64,000 nucleotides of DNA, taken from assembly GCA_003971905.1 (NCBI GenBank), contig RSEE01000004.1, forward strand, positions 124,001 to 188,000, read 5' to 3'. The stretch's first letter is position 1. Every line of letters begins with the position of its first letter. Below, one piece after another: positions 24,457 through 36,529 of this stretch. The translations under genes were made by a program, and so were the position numbers. The stretch comes from Moniliella sp. 'wahieum' (taxonomy: Eukaryota; Basidiomycota; Moniliellomycetes; Moniliellales; Moniliellaceae). The notes beneath the pieces were generated by a model that had not been told where the DNA came from, did not search any database, and saw only the letters and a program-made list of their open reading frames with translations.

Positions 24457-24724
24457 GGCGGAGGAGCAAGCTCAGTCGATGCCCGCAGTGGAGATGGGCG
24501 TCGCGGCGAGAAGGACTGCGATGCCGGCTGCCGGCGGGCGTGGCGCGAGAAGAGAGAAGAGGGAAGCAGGGCGAGCGGAACTGCCCAGAGGAAATAATGA
24601 AATCCCGCCGCCGACACGGTGCCATGCCCATGTTTTGTGCCCAGCGCCCATCGACAAACCAAGCGACGGCCAACCCACCGCGCTCGCATTCCCCCCCCCC
24701 ACCGCCACCATCCCTCGGCCATCC

Positions 24725-25738
24725 ATGTCGCTCCGCAACAACGATCTGCAGCGCAACCAGGACGCCGTTGCTACGTGGGCAACCTGGACGAGCGCGTGAT
24801 GATGGTTTGTTGTGGGAGCTCATGCTCCAGGCCGGTCCTGTTGTTCGTGTCCACATCCCACGCGACCGCGTCACCGGCCAGCACAATGCGTTTGGCTTTG
24901 CCGAGTTCCAGACGCCGGCCGATGCCGACTATGCGGTGGGCATTATGAATGGTGTCAAACTGTATGGCCGTGCGCTGCGTATCAACAAAGCTTCGGCCGA
25001 TCGAAAGGAGGTGGACATTGGTGCCAACCTGTTTGTTGGCAACCTCAATCCCGACGCAGATGAGCGTGATTTGCTTGATGCGTTTGCTGCCTTTGGCAAC
25101 ATTGTTAACCTTCAGGTGTGTTGATGTGCTTTCCAGATTGATGTGTGTGTGGAGAGAGGGGGAGGACTGAAGCTGACCTTATTGTTACGGACACAGGTGG
25201 CACGGGATGAGGACAACAAGAGCAAAGGCTATGCGTTTGTTTCGTTTGACAGCTTTGAGTCTTCTGACGCAGCCAAGGAGGCGATGCAGAACCAGTACCT
25301 GCGCAACCGACCTTTATCGGTTGACTATGCGATGAAGAAGGACGGCAAGCACGGCGAGAAACACGGTACCGATGCCGAGCGCTTGGTAGCTGCCCAAGCG
25401 CGCAAGCACATTCCCGCCTCGCTCCCTTCTGCCTTTGCTGCCCCACCGGCACCAGGGCGAGCGGGCTTTTCCCCCCCCCCCCACCTCCTCTTCCATCGCA
25501 CGTGGCCCGTGGGCCCGCGAGGCCACCACCTCCACCACCTGGGATGCCTATCGCGTACGGTGCGCCTGCGCCCCCAGGCGCCCCGCAATATGGCGCGTTC
25601 CCTCGCGGTGTGGCCCCACCGCCTCCGCCAGGGATGATGGCTTACCCTTCCCAACCAGGATGGCAGCCACCTCCGCCTCCGATGAGGGCGGGTGCCTATA
25701 TGACAGGCAGCAATTCGGCCCCGTTGGGACCCCGATAA
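24725..25738 (+). CDS. HSH49: Splicing factor SF3b subunit 4 (SF3B49)
   Basis: U2 snRNP SF3b subunit that contacts pre-mRNA near the branch site. ATG at 24725: [14 protein letters not shown], then [10 protein letters not shown] (RRM1, RNP2), [34 protein letters not shown] (RNP1), [22 protein letters not shown]2 follows: [20 protein letters not shown], intron 25116-25196 (GTGTGT...ACACAG), then [20 protein letters not shown] and [20 protein letters not shown]. The C-terminus is the usual Pro/Gly-rich tail ([20 protein letters not shown]) with TAA at 25736. One frame break in RRM1 and one near the C-run at 25469-25481. Diverges from GEP4 with about 270 bases between starts. Confidence 0.93.
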
Positions 25739-26204
25739 AACGGTGGCGAGACGAGATGCTGCTGTCGTCTGATCGGAATTTCCCCCTTTCCATGCCAATG
25801 CTACATGCCATGCTCTCCTGTCTCCCACGCGGGGTTGGTGATGAGCGGTTCTGCCCCCATCAAGTTGGGAAAAAAGGGGGTCATGTAGGCTCAAGTAACG
25901 AGGTGAACCGGGCACGGCGGGTCTGTCCAGGGAGATGAATGCTAGTGAAGACAAAGCCATCCATGGGACGATGAGCTCCAACACGAGGTAAGCGAGAAAA
26001 GGGATACAATTTAAGGGGAAGAAAGGGGAGGAGAGGAAATAGACAACTGCCCGAGACGCCTGTGTACAGCATGACCATCAGAGCCGTTTCAACGGACTCT
26101 TACCACCATCCAAAAACCGCTCCATGTTCCATGGCCCCGACACGCGCGCAACGTGTGTGACCGGGACGACGCGGAACCAGGTTCGATGGCGTAGGGAAGG
26201 CCCG
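25739..26204. other. Convergent 3' region between HSH49 and the CTLH gene
   Basis: No gene recognised. Confidence 0.5.
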
Positions 26205-27767
26205 CTACTTGGTTCCACCACGGTTCGCTTGCGTCGAACCCGAGACAGAGAAGAACGAATCGTGATGCAGCGGCGAGGGGGGGAAAGGAGTGTCCGAGGG
26301 GATGAGGGTACGCTCTTTGGCAAGTTGGGAGAAGAGGAACATGGTATGTCGTGCCGCCGACTCGAGCAAAGGCTGGCTCGCATGGCCTGTGCGCAGGAGA
26401 ATCGCCGCGTTCACCTGCTCGGCGAGAGCAATGCGCCGACGATGGTCGAGGTACCTGTGAGCCGGGCTGTTCTTCGGGTCAGGGTAGGCCAGGAGCACCG
26501 AGACATTCTCAATTCGCGAAGGTAGCTAGCCTTGGCTTTGACGTCGTCCAGGCGCTGACAGGAGGCATGAACGTTCTGGATGTAGCGCAGCGCATCATGA
26601 ATCGCATTGTTCCGTGCCCGCGCTGCTGCTGCCTCGGGCCCAGACAGATTGTGACTTGGCCCCGCGGAGCCGGCGGCGACATGGCCACTCGGTGTAAGAC
26701 TCAATGCGCTCTCGCTGCTTGCCACACTCGAGGGGGCCGGTGAGGTAGCTCGGCTGCCCGTTCGAGATCCCGATGAACGTAAAGCCGAGGAAAGCGGATG
26801 GGAATGGTGCAGAGCCGATGGAGAAAGGTGCTAGTCGGGTCAAGCGGACTGGTTGACCCGTTCCCCGCGCTGTTCCCAGCTGCGTTGTGGTACTAGCACC
26901 TGCTGGGGCGGGGTTGGGCTGAAGGCTGCTAGCGCGCGGCGGATCGTCTCGATAAACTGCTGAATGTGAAGGTTAAGCTCAATATGGGCTGGATCAAGAC
27001 TGGTGGGGTACGAAGGTAGGGCAGGCTGCCCAGACTTGGCCTTGGCCGACGGCTCTGCGGTCGGAGGGTGCTTCGATCGTCCGGAGCGCCGTCCTTGTTG
27101 AGGCTGCTGATGAGAACGCCAGGAAAGAAGGAATTGATGCTCTCCATGGCAGCCTGGATATTGCCTTGGTGGATAAAGTCTTTGATTTCTGTGAGACAGA
27201 GAAGACGGGAAACGGCGACAGATAAGGCTGGTTAGTGGCGGGGCCGGCGGGAGAGGCGGGGAAGGGAGGACTCACGTCGCCTGTACAGCAAGGCTGTCAT
27301 CTCCTCAGGGGTCAGGTCGGTGCCCTGCACGGCAGCTGTGGTAGCGTCAATCTTGGCCTGTAACGCGGGGTCGGGACAGGCGGCTGACGTGGGATCGGGG
27401 GCGGCGTGGGACGTGGCCAGCGGGTGGCGTGGACGGTCGGACGTGGCGGCGGCGGGACGAGACCGCTTGGCGTGAGATGTGGCTCGGCCGAGACGGCGGA
27501 GGCGTCCTGGTGCACGCCGGCGCGAGCGAATGCAACGGCGGTGTCGCATAGGACTGGTGCACAAGATAGTCCATCACGAGGCGGCGCAGCGCAGTGGGGC
27601 TCAGCACAGCATCGGGCGTGGTGGAGGCGGGGACGGGGGCAGAGGCAGAGGCAGAAGCAGCGGCAGGCCGAGGCAGAGGCCGAGGCAGAGGCCGAGGCAG
27701 AGGCCGGGAGCGTGGTGGGGGGCGCGTACGTGCGTGCGGACGACAAGGGGGGTGCTCGGGAGCTCAT
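26205..27767 (-). CDS. LisH-CTLH-CRA domain protein (GID/CTLH ubiquitin ligase component-like)
   Basis: ATG at 27767 (MSSRAPPLSSARTYAPPT), an Ala/Ser repeat, then LisH (RRLVMDYLVHQSYADTAVAF, near 27515-27580), a Pro/Ala linker, TPEEMTALLYRR, intron 27189-27275 (GTGAGT...CACAG) and CTLH (IKDFIHQGNIQAAMESINSF). The CRA part is near 26400-26650 (NNAIHDALRYIQNVHASCQR) and 26250-26500 (LLAYPDPKNSPAHRYLDHRR; RIALAEQVNAAILLRTGHAS). TAG at 26205. This order occurs in RanBPM/Gid1 and Gid8, scaffolds of the GID E3 ligase that degrades gluconeogenic enzymes. The SPRY domain of Gid1 is absent, so assignment within the family is open. Frame breaks are frequent. Confidence 0.82.
27632..27711 (-). repeat. 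GAGGCAGAGGCC-type simple repeat coding an Ala/Ser tract
   Basis: Imperfect iteration of GAGGCAGAGGCC on the plus strand. In the reverse-strand gene it encodes alternating Ala-Ser. Confidence 0.85.
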
Positions 27768-28376
27768 GGCGATATTGGTGGTGGGGGCGGCTGGTGGCTG
27801 CCCGCTGGGGGAGGCGGGGGGAGCGGCCGGGCGGCGCTGGGGGAGCAGCTTGGGTCGGGTTGCGCACGCGCGGCACGGGGGGAGGGAGGGGCGGGCCAAC
27901 CCTAGCCGTGCTCGATGCGACGGGCCTGGTATCAGCAGCAGGTAGTCGTGCTGCAGCCGAGCGTTCCGGGGGGCGCGGCGCTCAGGCTGGGCGCTGAGGC
28001 AGCCAGGCATCTCTGCTGGCGCCCGCATCGAGTAGCCTAACCCTCTCTCCACCCGAAGGCACACCTGCTGGCTATCCGCACGGTCACAGGCGCCCATCTG
28101 GCGCGTCCATCGCCGCTCGGGTGGAATGGGCCTATCGAACGTCCAACGTCGATCTCTGCTCGGCAACAGCAGTGCTCACGTTCAGCGCTCCTCCCTCCCA
28201 CTCCCTCCCAGTACCCCCCCCCGCTTACGTCACGCGCGTCACGCGCCATGCCCTCGTGCATCGACCCAGCCAGGCGTCGCTGCGCCGCACGGCGCCAGTG
28301 TGCGGCAGGAGCGGCCATCGGCCCCATTCGGCCGGACAGCCGCTCCCAGCGCGCTGTCCACCACCACCTGCGGGCC
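27768..28376. promoter_or_regulatory. Divergent promoter region, CTLH gene / CDC42
   Basis: Head-to-head intergenic region. About 130 bases before the CDC42 ATG is GTCACGCGCGTCACGCGCC (28228-28246), a near-palindromic TCACGCG pair that may be a regulatory site. No gene supported. Confidence 0.45.
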
Positions 28377-29095
28377 ATGCAGACCATCAAGTGCGTCGTC
28401 GTCGGCGACGGTGCTGTCGGCAAGGTGTGTTGCTCCCCTGCTCCTTGTGCGCTGTGTGCCTGACCTCCCCCCTCCAGACATGCCTCCTCATCTCCTATAC
28501 CACCAACAAGTTCCCCCTGGACTACGTCCCAACCGTACGTCCTGCCCGCCCGCCCAGCTGCCTTTCCTGCCCCCCTCCCCTCTGACCCTGCCCCTGCCCT
28601 GCCCCCTCTCTCTGCACCCCCCAGGTCTTTGACAACTATGCTGTCACCGTCATGATTGGCGACGACCCGTACACCCTCGGGCTCTTTGACACCGCCGGAC
28701 AGGAAGACTACGACCGACTGCGCCCCCTGTCGTACCCGCAGACCGACGTTTTCTTGCTCTGCTTCAGCGTTACTTCGCCTGCCTCGTACGAGAACGTGAG
28801 GGAAAAATGGTATCCCGAAGTACGGCACCATTGCCCCGGTGTGCCATGCCTGGTGGTGGGCACGCAGATTGACTTGCGGGACGATGCGGCGGTGGTGGAC
28901 AAGCTGGAGCGGTCCAAGCAGCGCCCGCTGACCGCCGAACAGGGCGAGCGTTTGGCGCGCGAGCTAGGTGCGGTCAAGTACGTGGAATGCTCTGCCCTGA
29001 CCCAGAAGGGCCTCAAGAACGTATTTGACGAGGCCATTGTTGCTGCCCTGGAGCCACCGGTGGTGCGGAAAAAGTCCAAGTGCACCCTGTTCTAG
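28377..29095 (+). CDS. CDC42: Rho-family GTPase Cdc42
   Basis: Master regulator of actin polarity and budding. Exon 1 28377-28424 ends in the P-loop (GDGAVGK), intron 28425-28477 (GTGTGT...CTCCAG), exon 2 28478-28534 ([19 protein letters not shown]), intron 28535-28624 (GTACGT...CCCCAG), exon 3 28625-29095. Switch I effector FDNYAV, switch [22 protein letters not shown], Rho insert region near [20 protein letters not shown], and the Cdc42-type [19 protein letters not shown] are all present. The C-terminus is a basic patch plus CAAX box (RKKSKCTLF), predicted geranylgeranylated. The translated exons total 191 residues with no frame break, one of the few clean genes here. Confidence 0.97.
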
Positions 29096-29595
29096 TTGGG
29101 GACAGTCGTTTTGTCCCCCATGCCTCCCTAGCCCTGCGCTTCACGACCTTGCCCGCTCCCTTCCCCCGCATAATCCCTCTCGTGCAGCCGGCCCAGGTCG
29201 CCCTGGCCCTGCTCGTCCCGTCCGCCTAGAGTCGGACAAGTCAAGGCAGCAGGAGCGATGTCCCCCTGAGCCCACTCGTGTCTGACTGACTGACTGCGCC
29301 CTTTCTCCCCTCTTCACTCCACGCCACGCCACGCTCTGCCCGCTTCCGCTCCCATTCCTCTGCCTTGCCTTGCCTTGCCTCGACTCCCACTTGCCTCTCT
29401 TATTGCACTCTTCTCCCCTCCCTCCCCCCCCCCTCTCCTCCCCATTCCTCCTCCTGCCTTCTCTCACCCCCATGTACGGTCCGCCTACATATTTTCTTTA
29501 TCTTGTGCCCTGTGCATGTCATCTCCATAGCTCTGCTCCAGCCCAAGATGGTGGGGACCCAAGACAACAACCTTGTCTCTTGCTCCCTCGAGTCC
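29096..29595. other. Convergent 3' region between CDC42 and TRAPPC11
   Basis: Pyrimidine-rich plus strand (long CCT/TCC tracts at 29400-29480), no gene recognised. Confidence 0.5.
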
Positions 29596-32500
29596 TCATT
29601 CCGCCGCACCAGCCACCCGAAGCGCTGGAGCAAACACCGAGTCCACCCCCGTAGCGGAAATGGTTGGCACAGGCAGGGCCACTGGCTCTCGTCCGAATCC
29701 GACGCCTTGCCCACTGTCCAGGCAGGTGCAACACAGTGAGCAAAATCGGGACCGGTTCGGGCCACTGAGCCCGGTCGGGCGTCGCGACGCAGGCCACGTC
29801 GAAGCGAGTGTGGGTGTGGGGAGCAAGGGTGCTGGCCTTGGATTTGCGGGCCAGCAAGCGCGACAGCCGAGGGCGCCAGGGGGACAGTGGAAGTGGAAGG
29901 CGTGCGTTCGGGGTCGTGGTGCGGGCTGGTACGCGCCTGGAGCACCAGTTCCGAAGCGAGGGCGGAGGAGGTTGTGCACCACCACCTTGCCTCGACACGA
30001 ACGCGCGTCGGGCGCCGTGTGGGACAAGACGGTAGCAAACACCGGAGGCACAGGCGCCAAGGCAAAGCTCAAGTCCAGCAAGCCCCTTTGCTCTGTCTCG
30101 GTGCCCTCGGGCCGTTTCCACCCGACCTGCACTTGGACGGTGCGGCTGTCGGGGGTGGCCTGGGCGCTGTCCAGGTGCTGGACCAGGACGACCACGACCA
30201 CCTTCGCTTCGTCCCCGCCCTGCCAGGACGTATTAAGGACACCCTGCTCCGACCACCTTGGCCTCGCGCACAACGCCCTCCTGGGGCCAGGGCACAACGT
30301 CAGACGAGTAAGCACGATCGGGTGGGCTTGGTGAAACTGCAACGACAGGCGCACGTCGCACCGCACACACACCATTGTCCCAACCACCTCGGGCCGTTGC
30401 CGATCGACCTTGGCCGACGGGAAAACGGTTGTTCGACCGCCACGTCAAAGAAGGTCGTGTGCGTGCCGGCGGCCGGACTGGGCGGGGAGACGGGCTGCGT
30501 ACCGCCGACGGGTGCTGGAGGGTTGCGAAAGAATTTGGATCGACAGCTTCCTCTGTACGCCGGGCAATGACGTGATCCGCAGCAAGGCACTCAGTTCTAC
30601 CCGCATTTCGGGCGGGACCGTACCGACAAACCATAGGGCCGGTGTTGTATCAGGGACAGGGTGCGTCGGATGGTCCGGTGGGCCAAGCAAGTCGAGGTGG
30701 TCTGGCTCGTGCTGCCGAGTGCTGCGGTGCGGGGATGAAGTGCCTCGAGCGCGCACCATACGTCCATTGGCTCCGGCTCGTGGTTGGTCACTACAACCGG
30801 TAGCGTGAGTTGCTCATTGAGATAGGCCACCGTTTCCTCCGCCGACTCGGCCTGGACTTTATACTCGGGCGCCGTGACGAGGAGGTAATTAGGGTGCGTG
30901 ACACGGAACGGTAGACGCAGTGGGCCCGAGGCCGTAAGCCAAGCAGGTTGAGTCCCCTGGCTCAAGGTGCCCGGCGGCAAGAGCGGCCGTTGTGCGACGG
31001 GCGGGAGAGGGTACAATGTCACACCTCCCATCGAAGGTTCGACTTGACGCGCAGCTCGAGTCAGGGGCAAGACAAAACGCAGTGAACTGCCCACGTCGAG
31101 TTCGACCTGGGAGATGCTAAGATGACTCGGGCGAGAGGTGCGAAGGGGAAATTGCAAGACAATCGGTTTGGTCGGCGAGAGAACCAGCGGTGCCTCTTGG
31201 TTGCAAACAGCATCGTCCTTGACCAGGTCAAGTGAGATCAGACCTGCTTCAGGCACGGGGGTGTCTGCATGGGTAAGAACCAAAATAGGCTGGTCACCAC
31301 CTAAACACGGGGTGCCATCCTCCTCTTCGGCTGAGAGATAGATACGGGCGGTAGTGATGGGCAAGGACCTGTATTCCTGCACCACGGATGTGGGCGGATA
31401 GTTCCATTGCAATCGAATCTGCACCAATGCCTCCCCCAAAGCCGGGAGGAAAGTCGGGCCAAAAACGGCACTAGCCGTAATCAGTCCTGTTTCCGGTCCC
31501 ATTGCCAGTTTCAGCGGCTCCACCGGGGCCTGCAAAAGCTCTTGGGCTCGGTCCCAGGAAGGTGGATCAAAGCTCAGGGTGAGCGAGCGGAACAAATACT
31601 CGACTTCACCGAGTGTCCTCCGTCGACGCGCGCAATCGGCCGCCATACGATAGAGGTTCAGGAGCATGGGAGGAAAGGCTCGGAGCTCCGGGTCCTCATA
31701 GGCGCCACTAACCCTCGTCGACCAAAATGCGTTGGGTCTCGGTGTAAAACCCATTTTCGTAGGTGGCTGAGGCAAAACGGTACTGCACAAAGAGCGCCAT
31801 CCGCTTGTCCCCCGCCGCATCGAACGCGGCACGGGCCATTTTAAAGATCTGACAGGTTCATCGGGAACAGTTAGTCATGCTAGACCAAATGAAAGCGGAG
31901 GGTGAAACGTACATCGGTCAGGAGTCCCAGATGATCGACGGTAGCTTCGTGGGCAACAGCAGGGTGGGTGTCCTCTTTGTCCCCTTGCTCCTTGACGTAG
32001 CGATAATACCTCCGTACCCGCTCGGCTACGCACAAGGCCGAGTTATAATACAGATACCCGGCGTGTGGCGGAAGAGTGAAGAGGGGAATGGATCCCTCGG
32101 CTGCGCGCAGGCGCCGAAGGCTGCCGTAACATCCAATTGCAGCAGGAGGATGGAGTGAGGCTGAGATGGTAGATGGAAGCAAGTTGGACGGCAGCGGGGG
32201 TGCATGGCTTGGAGGTACCAGGGGCAAGGGATTGCCCGACCTTCCATCGGTTGCAGCAGCAATCAAGTCGGCCAACAATCGATCTTGCTTGGCCCGCCAG
32301 GACCAGTACTCAAACGTCGTATCTCCAATGCCCCATCCGGACGACAAGTCAGAGAAGCGCTGAATGTGTCGATGGAAACGGGTCATGGCGATCGCCAGTG
32401 GGCTTGCATTCGGCATGGTGCGCGTCACCGCTGCGTGGCTGGCCTGCACCACATATTGGTACAACAGCAGCCGGATCACGCGCACATTTAGTGTATCGGC

Positions 32501-33912
32501 TAGCATCTTGGCTTCCGCCCACCGTTTCGTCCGCGGGGGAAAGTCGACAGTTGAACCCATGCATGCTGGGCTGGAGGGTATCGTACTCCGTGTAGTGCTG
32601 TAGCGCTGCCTCCCAATCGCCAGCCATCTCGGAAAACACGCCCAGTTTGAATTCAAGACGAACATGCCAGCCTTCGCGGCCGAGGGGATGCGGTTCCGGG
32701 ATGCCAGCAGGCAGCGCTACTGACGTCGTCACCGCTGGGCTCTGGCCGTCTGCGGCAGCCGTCTCGATGGCAGCAGGTTCCAGACCATTCGCATAGGTGT
32801 ACTGCCACTCTACGGCTGCCGCCACAGGAGCCCAAACAGAGGGGGTAGGCGGGTAGCGTGCGCGCTTGCGCCGCGTTGCGCGCACATGTTCACGGTAGTA
32901 GTCCAAGGCAAACTCGAATTGGGCTGCCTCGAGTTTGACCACAAAACTGTGAGCGGCGTCAACCTGCGCTTGGACCAGAGCTTGCTCGGCGGCCTCTGAA
33001 CTAGCTGCCTCGCCCGCCCCGCGGGAGGGGGTGGGGCAGGCTCAGGCGTAATGAGATATACGGACGCCTTTTGGTCCAAGTTGGCGTTGCGGCGAATGTA
33101 TGCCACACGGGCCTCGATCATCGGGTCGCGCACCATGTCGGCAGAGGTGATGAGCACGGCACAGAGGCGAATCCCGCGCTCGGCCAACACTGTACGGGCG
33201 CGGGCCAGAAACACAATAACCTTCTCGTCGGCCTGCTTGAGTGCCAAGAGCATCGCCTCTTCCGTGTCTCCGTCGACCAGGAGCACCTCCGGGCCTGCAG
33301 GGTCTGGCGTAAGAGAGCCCGGAAAGCGAAACCTTCCGTGGGGCTGGGACAGAGCAATGAAACAGTAAACACAGCGGGAACCTGCTCTCGATGCTTGCGC
33401 ACCCAAAGTGGGGAGATGATGCCATCTGGGAAAAGCGGGCTAGACGGGTGGAGCGGCGAGAGGGGAGAGCGGGCGGGAAGTCGGGCAAGCGCGGCCTCGG
33501 CTGCCTTGTGCACGGCATGTGCCGTTTCTGGAGTGAGAGAAGCGGCGGAAGGCGCAGTGGGTGGACGAGGCGCAAGGCCGACACGGACCTTGCGGGGCGG
33601 AAGGCGCACAGGCGGGAGTGCAAGCGGAGGGCGCTGCGCGTGGGCGCCGGCCGCTTTCGGTGGAGGAGGGGGCGGCTGGGGCGGCGGGTCAACGAGCACA
33701 GCATGGAAAGCGGGGGAGACGGGTTTGTTGAGCTGTACGTGGGGGTCCCATCTTGTGCGGCGACCGGGCGCAACAGGCGACGCGCAACGCCGCACACAGC
33801 CCAGGGAAGACGTCGGATGGAGGCACGAGGCCCGGGGCCGCAGGCGCACGCAAGCCGGAGACGTGGATGCAGGGTAGTACTGCTCCACGAGCTCTCCGGG
33901 GACGCTGTTCAT
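29596..33912 (-). CDS. TRAPPC11: TRAPP complex subunit 11 homologue (foie gras / gryzun domains)
   Basis: ATG at 33912 gives MNSVPGELVEQYYPASTSPA. Next, LALKQADEKVIVFLARARTV, the helical foie gras segment KLEAAQFEFALDYYREHVRA, LGVFSEMAGDWEAALQHYTE, EAKMLADTLNVRVIRLLLYQ, and the diagnostic HIQRFSDLSSGWGIGDTTFE + YWSWRAKQDRLLADLIAAA (about 32240-32385). Then NSALCVAERVRRYYRYVKEQ and, from about 31830 to 30700, beta-rich gryzun-like sequence. The 3' limit is the last stop of a plausible beta-rich frame and is approximate. TRAPPC11 acts in ER-Golgi traffic. One probable intron lies near 31850-31910 (GTACGTTTCACC on the minus strand) and there are many frame breaks. About 4.3 kb fits the family's 1,100-1,300 residues. 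Confidence 0.85.
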
Positions 33913-34743
33913 GCTGGCGACGACGTCGGGGGCGGGGGGCGAGAAGGGCGGAGAAGGGGGCGAGAGGGGGAGAGAGGGCGCAGGTGGTGGAGGGGCTGGG
34001 GGAGCGGAGGCGCAGCGCGGGTGGATGGAGCGACGCTGGCTGGCGTGCTGGCCAACTTGACGTGCAAGCTGCACGCAGCCGCCAGCAGGCCATCCTTCAA
34101 GCTTACCACCCGTGGCGCCCACCCCAGCGGCCACGGCAAATGTTCAACCTGCTCTTTCCTCGCCGTGTCACGTGAAAGTGTGCCGGCATATCACACCTGA
34201 GTCACGCGGCCTCTGAGCTCTGGATCTGGGCCGAGAGACGCGTGACGCGTGACGCGTGACGCGTGACGCGTGTTTTATTGGTCACCACTGCGTACTGACT
34301 CCAACCGCTCGGACACTCCGCAGTAGGGTTGGGCGATCGATGATCGTTTGGCACGCGCATGGATGCGGCGCACGGGGCCACTGGGTGGGCCGCGGCGCAG
34401 GCGGCTGGGCGCGTGTTCGGGCTGACGCGGCATGCGACACTGGCCACGTGCCCGTGCGCACGCCAAGGCGCGGGGCGGGCGTGGTGCCTGGGCGCAGCAC
34501 GGGGGCCGCTGGGCCGGCGGCCATGTCCCCCCGAGCATCTCCCGCCCACGCCCCGACAGCCCCGGCGCGCAGGCTACGTAGCAAAACCAGGCAGCTGTGC
34601 ATGCCGCTCCAGCCGCTAGCACACCTCCTCCTCCGTCTCCTTCTCCTTCTCCTGCTCTCCTGCTTGCACCCACCCCATGTCCGCTGTAGCCCAGTCTGTG
34701 CCTACGCCCCCTCGGGCCCAGCACCTGGAGCCAGCCCGACTCC
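33913..34743. promoter_or_regulatory. Divergent intergenic region, TRAPPC11 / Sel1-repeat gene
   Basis: Head-to-head promoters lie here. Long open frames on both strands are GC artefacts without motifs. The one striking element is the ACGCGT array at 34238-34271. Confidence 0.5.
34238..34271. promoter_or_regulatory. Five tandem ACGCGT (MCB-like) elements
   Basis: ACGCGT occurs at 34238, 34245, 34252, 34259 and 34266 with an exact 7-base period (GACGCGT unit). ACGCGT is the MluI cell-cycle box bound by MBF in yeasts; its function here is inferred. Confidence 0.75.
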
Positions 34744-35924
34744 ATGCCGCTGAGCGTAGCAGATGCGCTGCAGCAGCCCCTCCACACGCCCCTCGTTGGC
34801 CCCGACGCTGCCGCACCAGCCCCTGTCGACCCGTTCCCCGTGCCCTCCTATGCGACGGATGTGTACATTGGCCAGTACGGCCCCCTCCCCCCCGGCATCC
34901 TGCCCACCAGCCGCAGGGCCCGTGCGATTGCGGACCACGATGGACGGGAGAGCATGGTATCGGACCTGGATGTAGAGACCCTCCGCCTCGATGGCAGCAG
35001 CATTTCCACCCGCTCTCGGTCCAGTCGCTGGAGTGCGGCAGCCTCGTCGTCCATACTAAGCAATACTGGCTCCCCTGAATCGGGTGGCAGCTTTTCCGTT
35101 CCGATCGAAGGGGTGAGCAGGGTCCAGGTCCGACCTCCCGGTACATCTGGTGCCCCTGGTGCCCCCTCGGGCCGACAACATGCCACGCCCAGCATTGCTA
35201 CCGACGCCCAAACCCTCTACACGGCCAAGAGTCATTTCAGCGACACTTCCTCTGGATTGAGGAGTACCAAGTCGACCAAAGCCCGCACCGCTCGCTCCCG
35301 CAACGAGACCCCGATTGACAAGACTGGCCCCATACAGGCCGAGGCGTACTTGAGTCAAGGACTCGCCTACCACGAGCAAGGCGATATGGCCCGTGCTGCA
35401 TTTTACTTCGAACGCAGTGCCAAGGTCGAAGGCGGATGTGTGGTGGGCATGTGCATGTGGGGCTTGACCTTGCGGGAAGGCTGGGGTGCCCGCAAAGATC
35501 CCAAACGCGGATTCGAGTGGATTCAATTGGCTGCAGCACGGTCAGGGGAGATGTCCAATCGGCCAGGCGTGGGCGATGCAGAACTCAAGGCGATTCGAGT
35601 ATGTTGTTTGTTGCCTTCTCGGCATGTGTTTTTTGGCACTAACATCTCGTTCCAGTCTGAACTCAAGTTGGCGGTGTATGAGCTGGGCAAGTGCCATTGC
35701 TATGGTTGGGGAACGAGGAAAGATCCCCAAAACGCACTTGGCTATTTTGAACTGGCAGCCAAGTTAGGCGACATGGATGCCCAAGCCGAAGCTGGAGCAT
35801 TGTACTTGTCAGGCAAGGGTGCAAGAAGGACCCGAAGAAGGCAGCCATGTACTACCGCATGGCCACCAAACAGGGCTTTGACCCAGTTGGCTTGTCCTGG
35901 ATCTGGAAAGACAAGTACAACTGA
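34744..35924 (+). CDS. Sel1-like repeat (HCP-like) protein
   Basis: ATG at 34744 (MPLSVADALQQPLHTPLVGP); an upstream ATG at 34678 in another frame is possible. The first 190 residues are Ser/Pro-rich and disordered. Sel1 repeats begin with QAEAYLSQGLAYHEQGDMAR + AAFYFERSAK, continue with GMCMWGLTLREGWGARKDPK + GFEWIQLAA, and, after intron 35599-35655 (GTATGT...TTCCAG), KLAVYELGKCHCYGWGTRKD, NALGYFELAAKLGDMDAQAE and GALYLSGKGCKKDPKKAAMY. One base is missing at the G3 run 35817-35819. The C-terminus GLSWIWKDKYN with TGA at 35922 is typical of fungal Sel1 proteins. Such proteins act as scaffolds in wall-integrity and chitin-synthase pathways; the specific partner is unknown. Confidence 0.85.
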
Positions 35925-36529
35925 TTTTAGTATTTGCGCCGCCTCATGCACCCTGCACCTTTCATTCCCCCTCTCCTCCCCTCTGCCGCACGATTCGCTT
36001 GCTGAGCTACCAAGCCAACCCTTCTCTCATTTACCAGCACACCTTACCACGCTTACTACGAGCTTTCAAGCCTCGGTCCCGCTCCTTTGCTAGTGCTTCA
36101 AAAGCACGTCCTGACCGGTCCTTTTTGTAACTTTCTTCACTCCACTTCCATCCCCACACCTATCGGTGGGACCGCAATTGTCGATCTCTCGCAACCATAC
36201 TGTGTCACTGTTCTCTTATCCGCTCCTCGCTCTCTGTGACTTGGCGTCACTTGGGCGGCCGCCTAGGTGGCCATGATCCCAACAGGACGTAGTCTGAGCT
36301 ATTTCATATGTACTTTCACCTCGATTGACAAGGTAGCAATGACCTCCAGTTCAAGTAGAGCATGTCCCAGCGCCACCGCAGCCGAAAACAAGGTTCGCAT
36401 TGGGAGGGTAAATGGAGAATAAAAGTACATGCATGCAGGAGTGCTGGTTATTCAGAGAAGAGATCTGGGTGAAATGGGCGATAAGCGAAAGAAGATCCGA
36501 GAATGACCAAGCCGAGAAAAGTAACGTCC
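35925..36529. other. Convergent 3' region between Sel1-repeat gene and AP-2 sigma
   Basis: No gene recognised. Confidence 0.5.

Noticed and set aside
23191-24597. Plus-strand open frame of 468 residues, among the longest in the window
   Set aside because: Arg/Gly-rich with no motif and fully antisense to GEP4 and its neighbour, which have conserved motifs; a GC-driven shadow.
33071-34200. Two long plus-strand open frames opposite the TRAPPC11 N-terminus
   Set aside because: Composition is the complement of the Pro/Ala-rich coding strand; no motifs.
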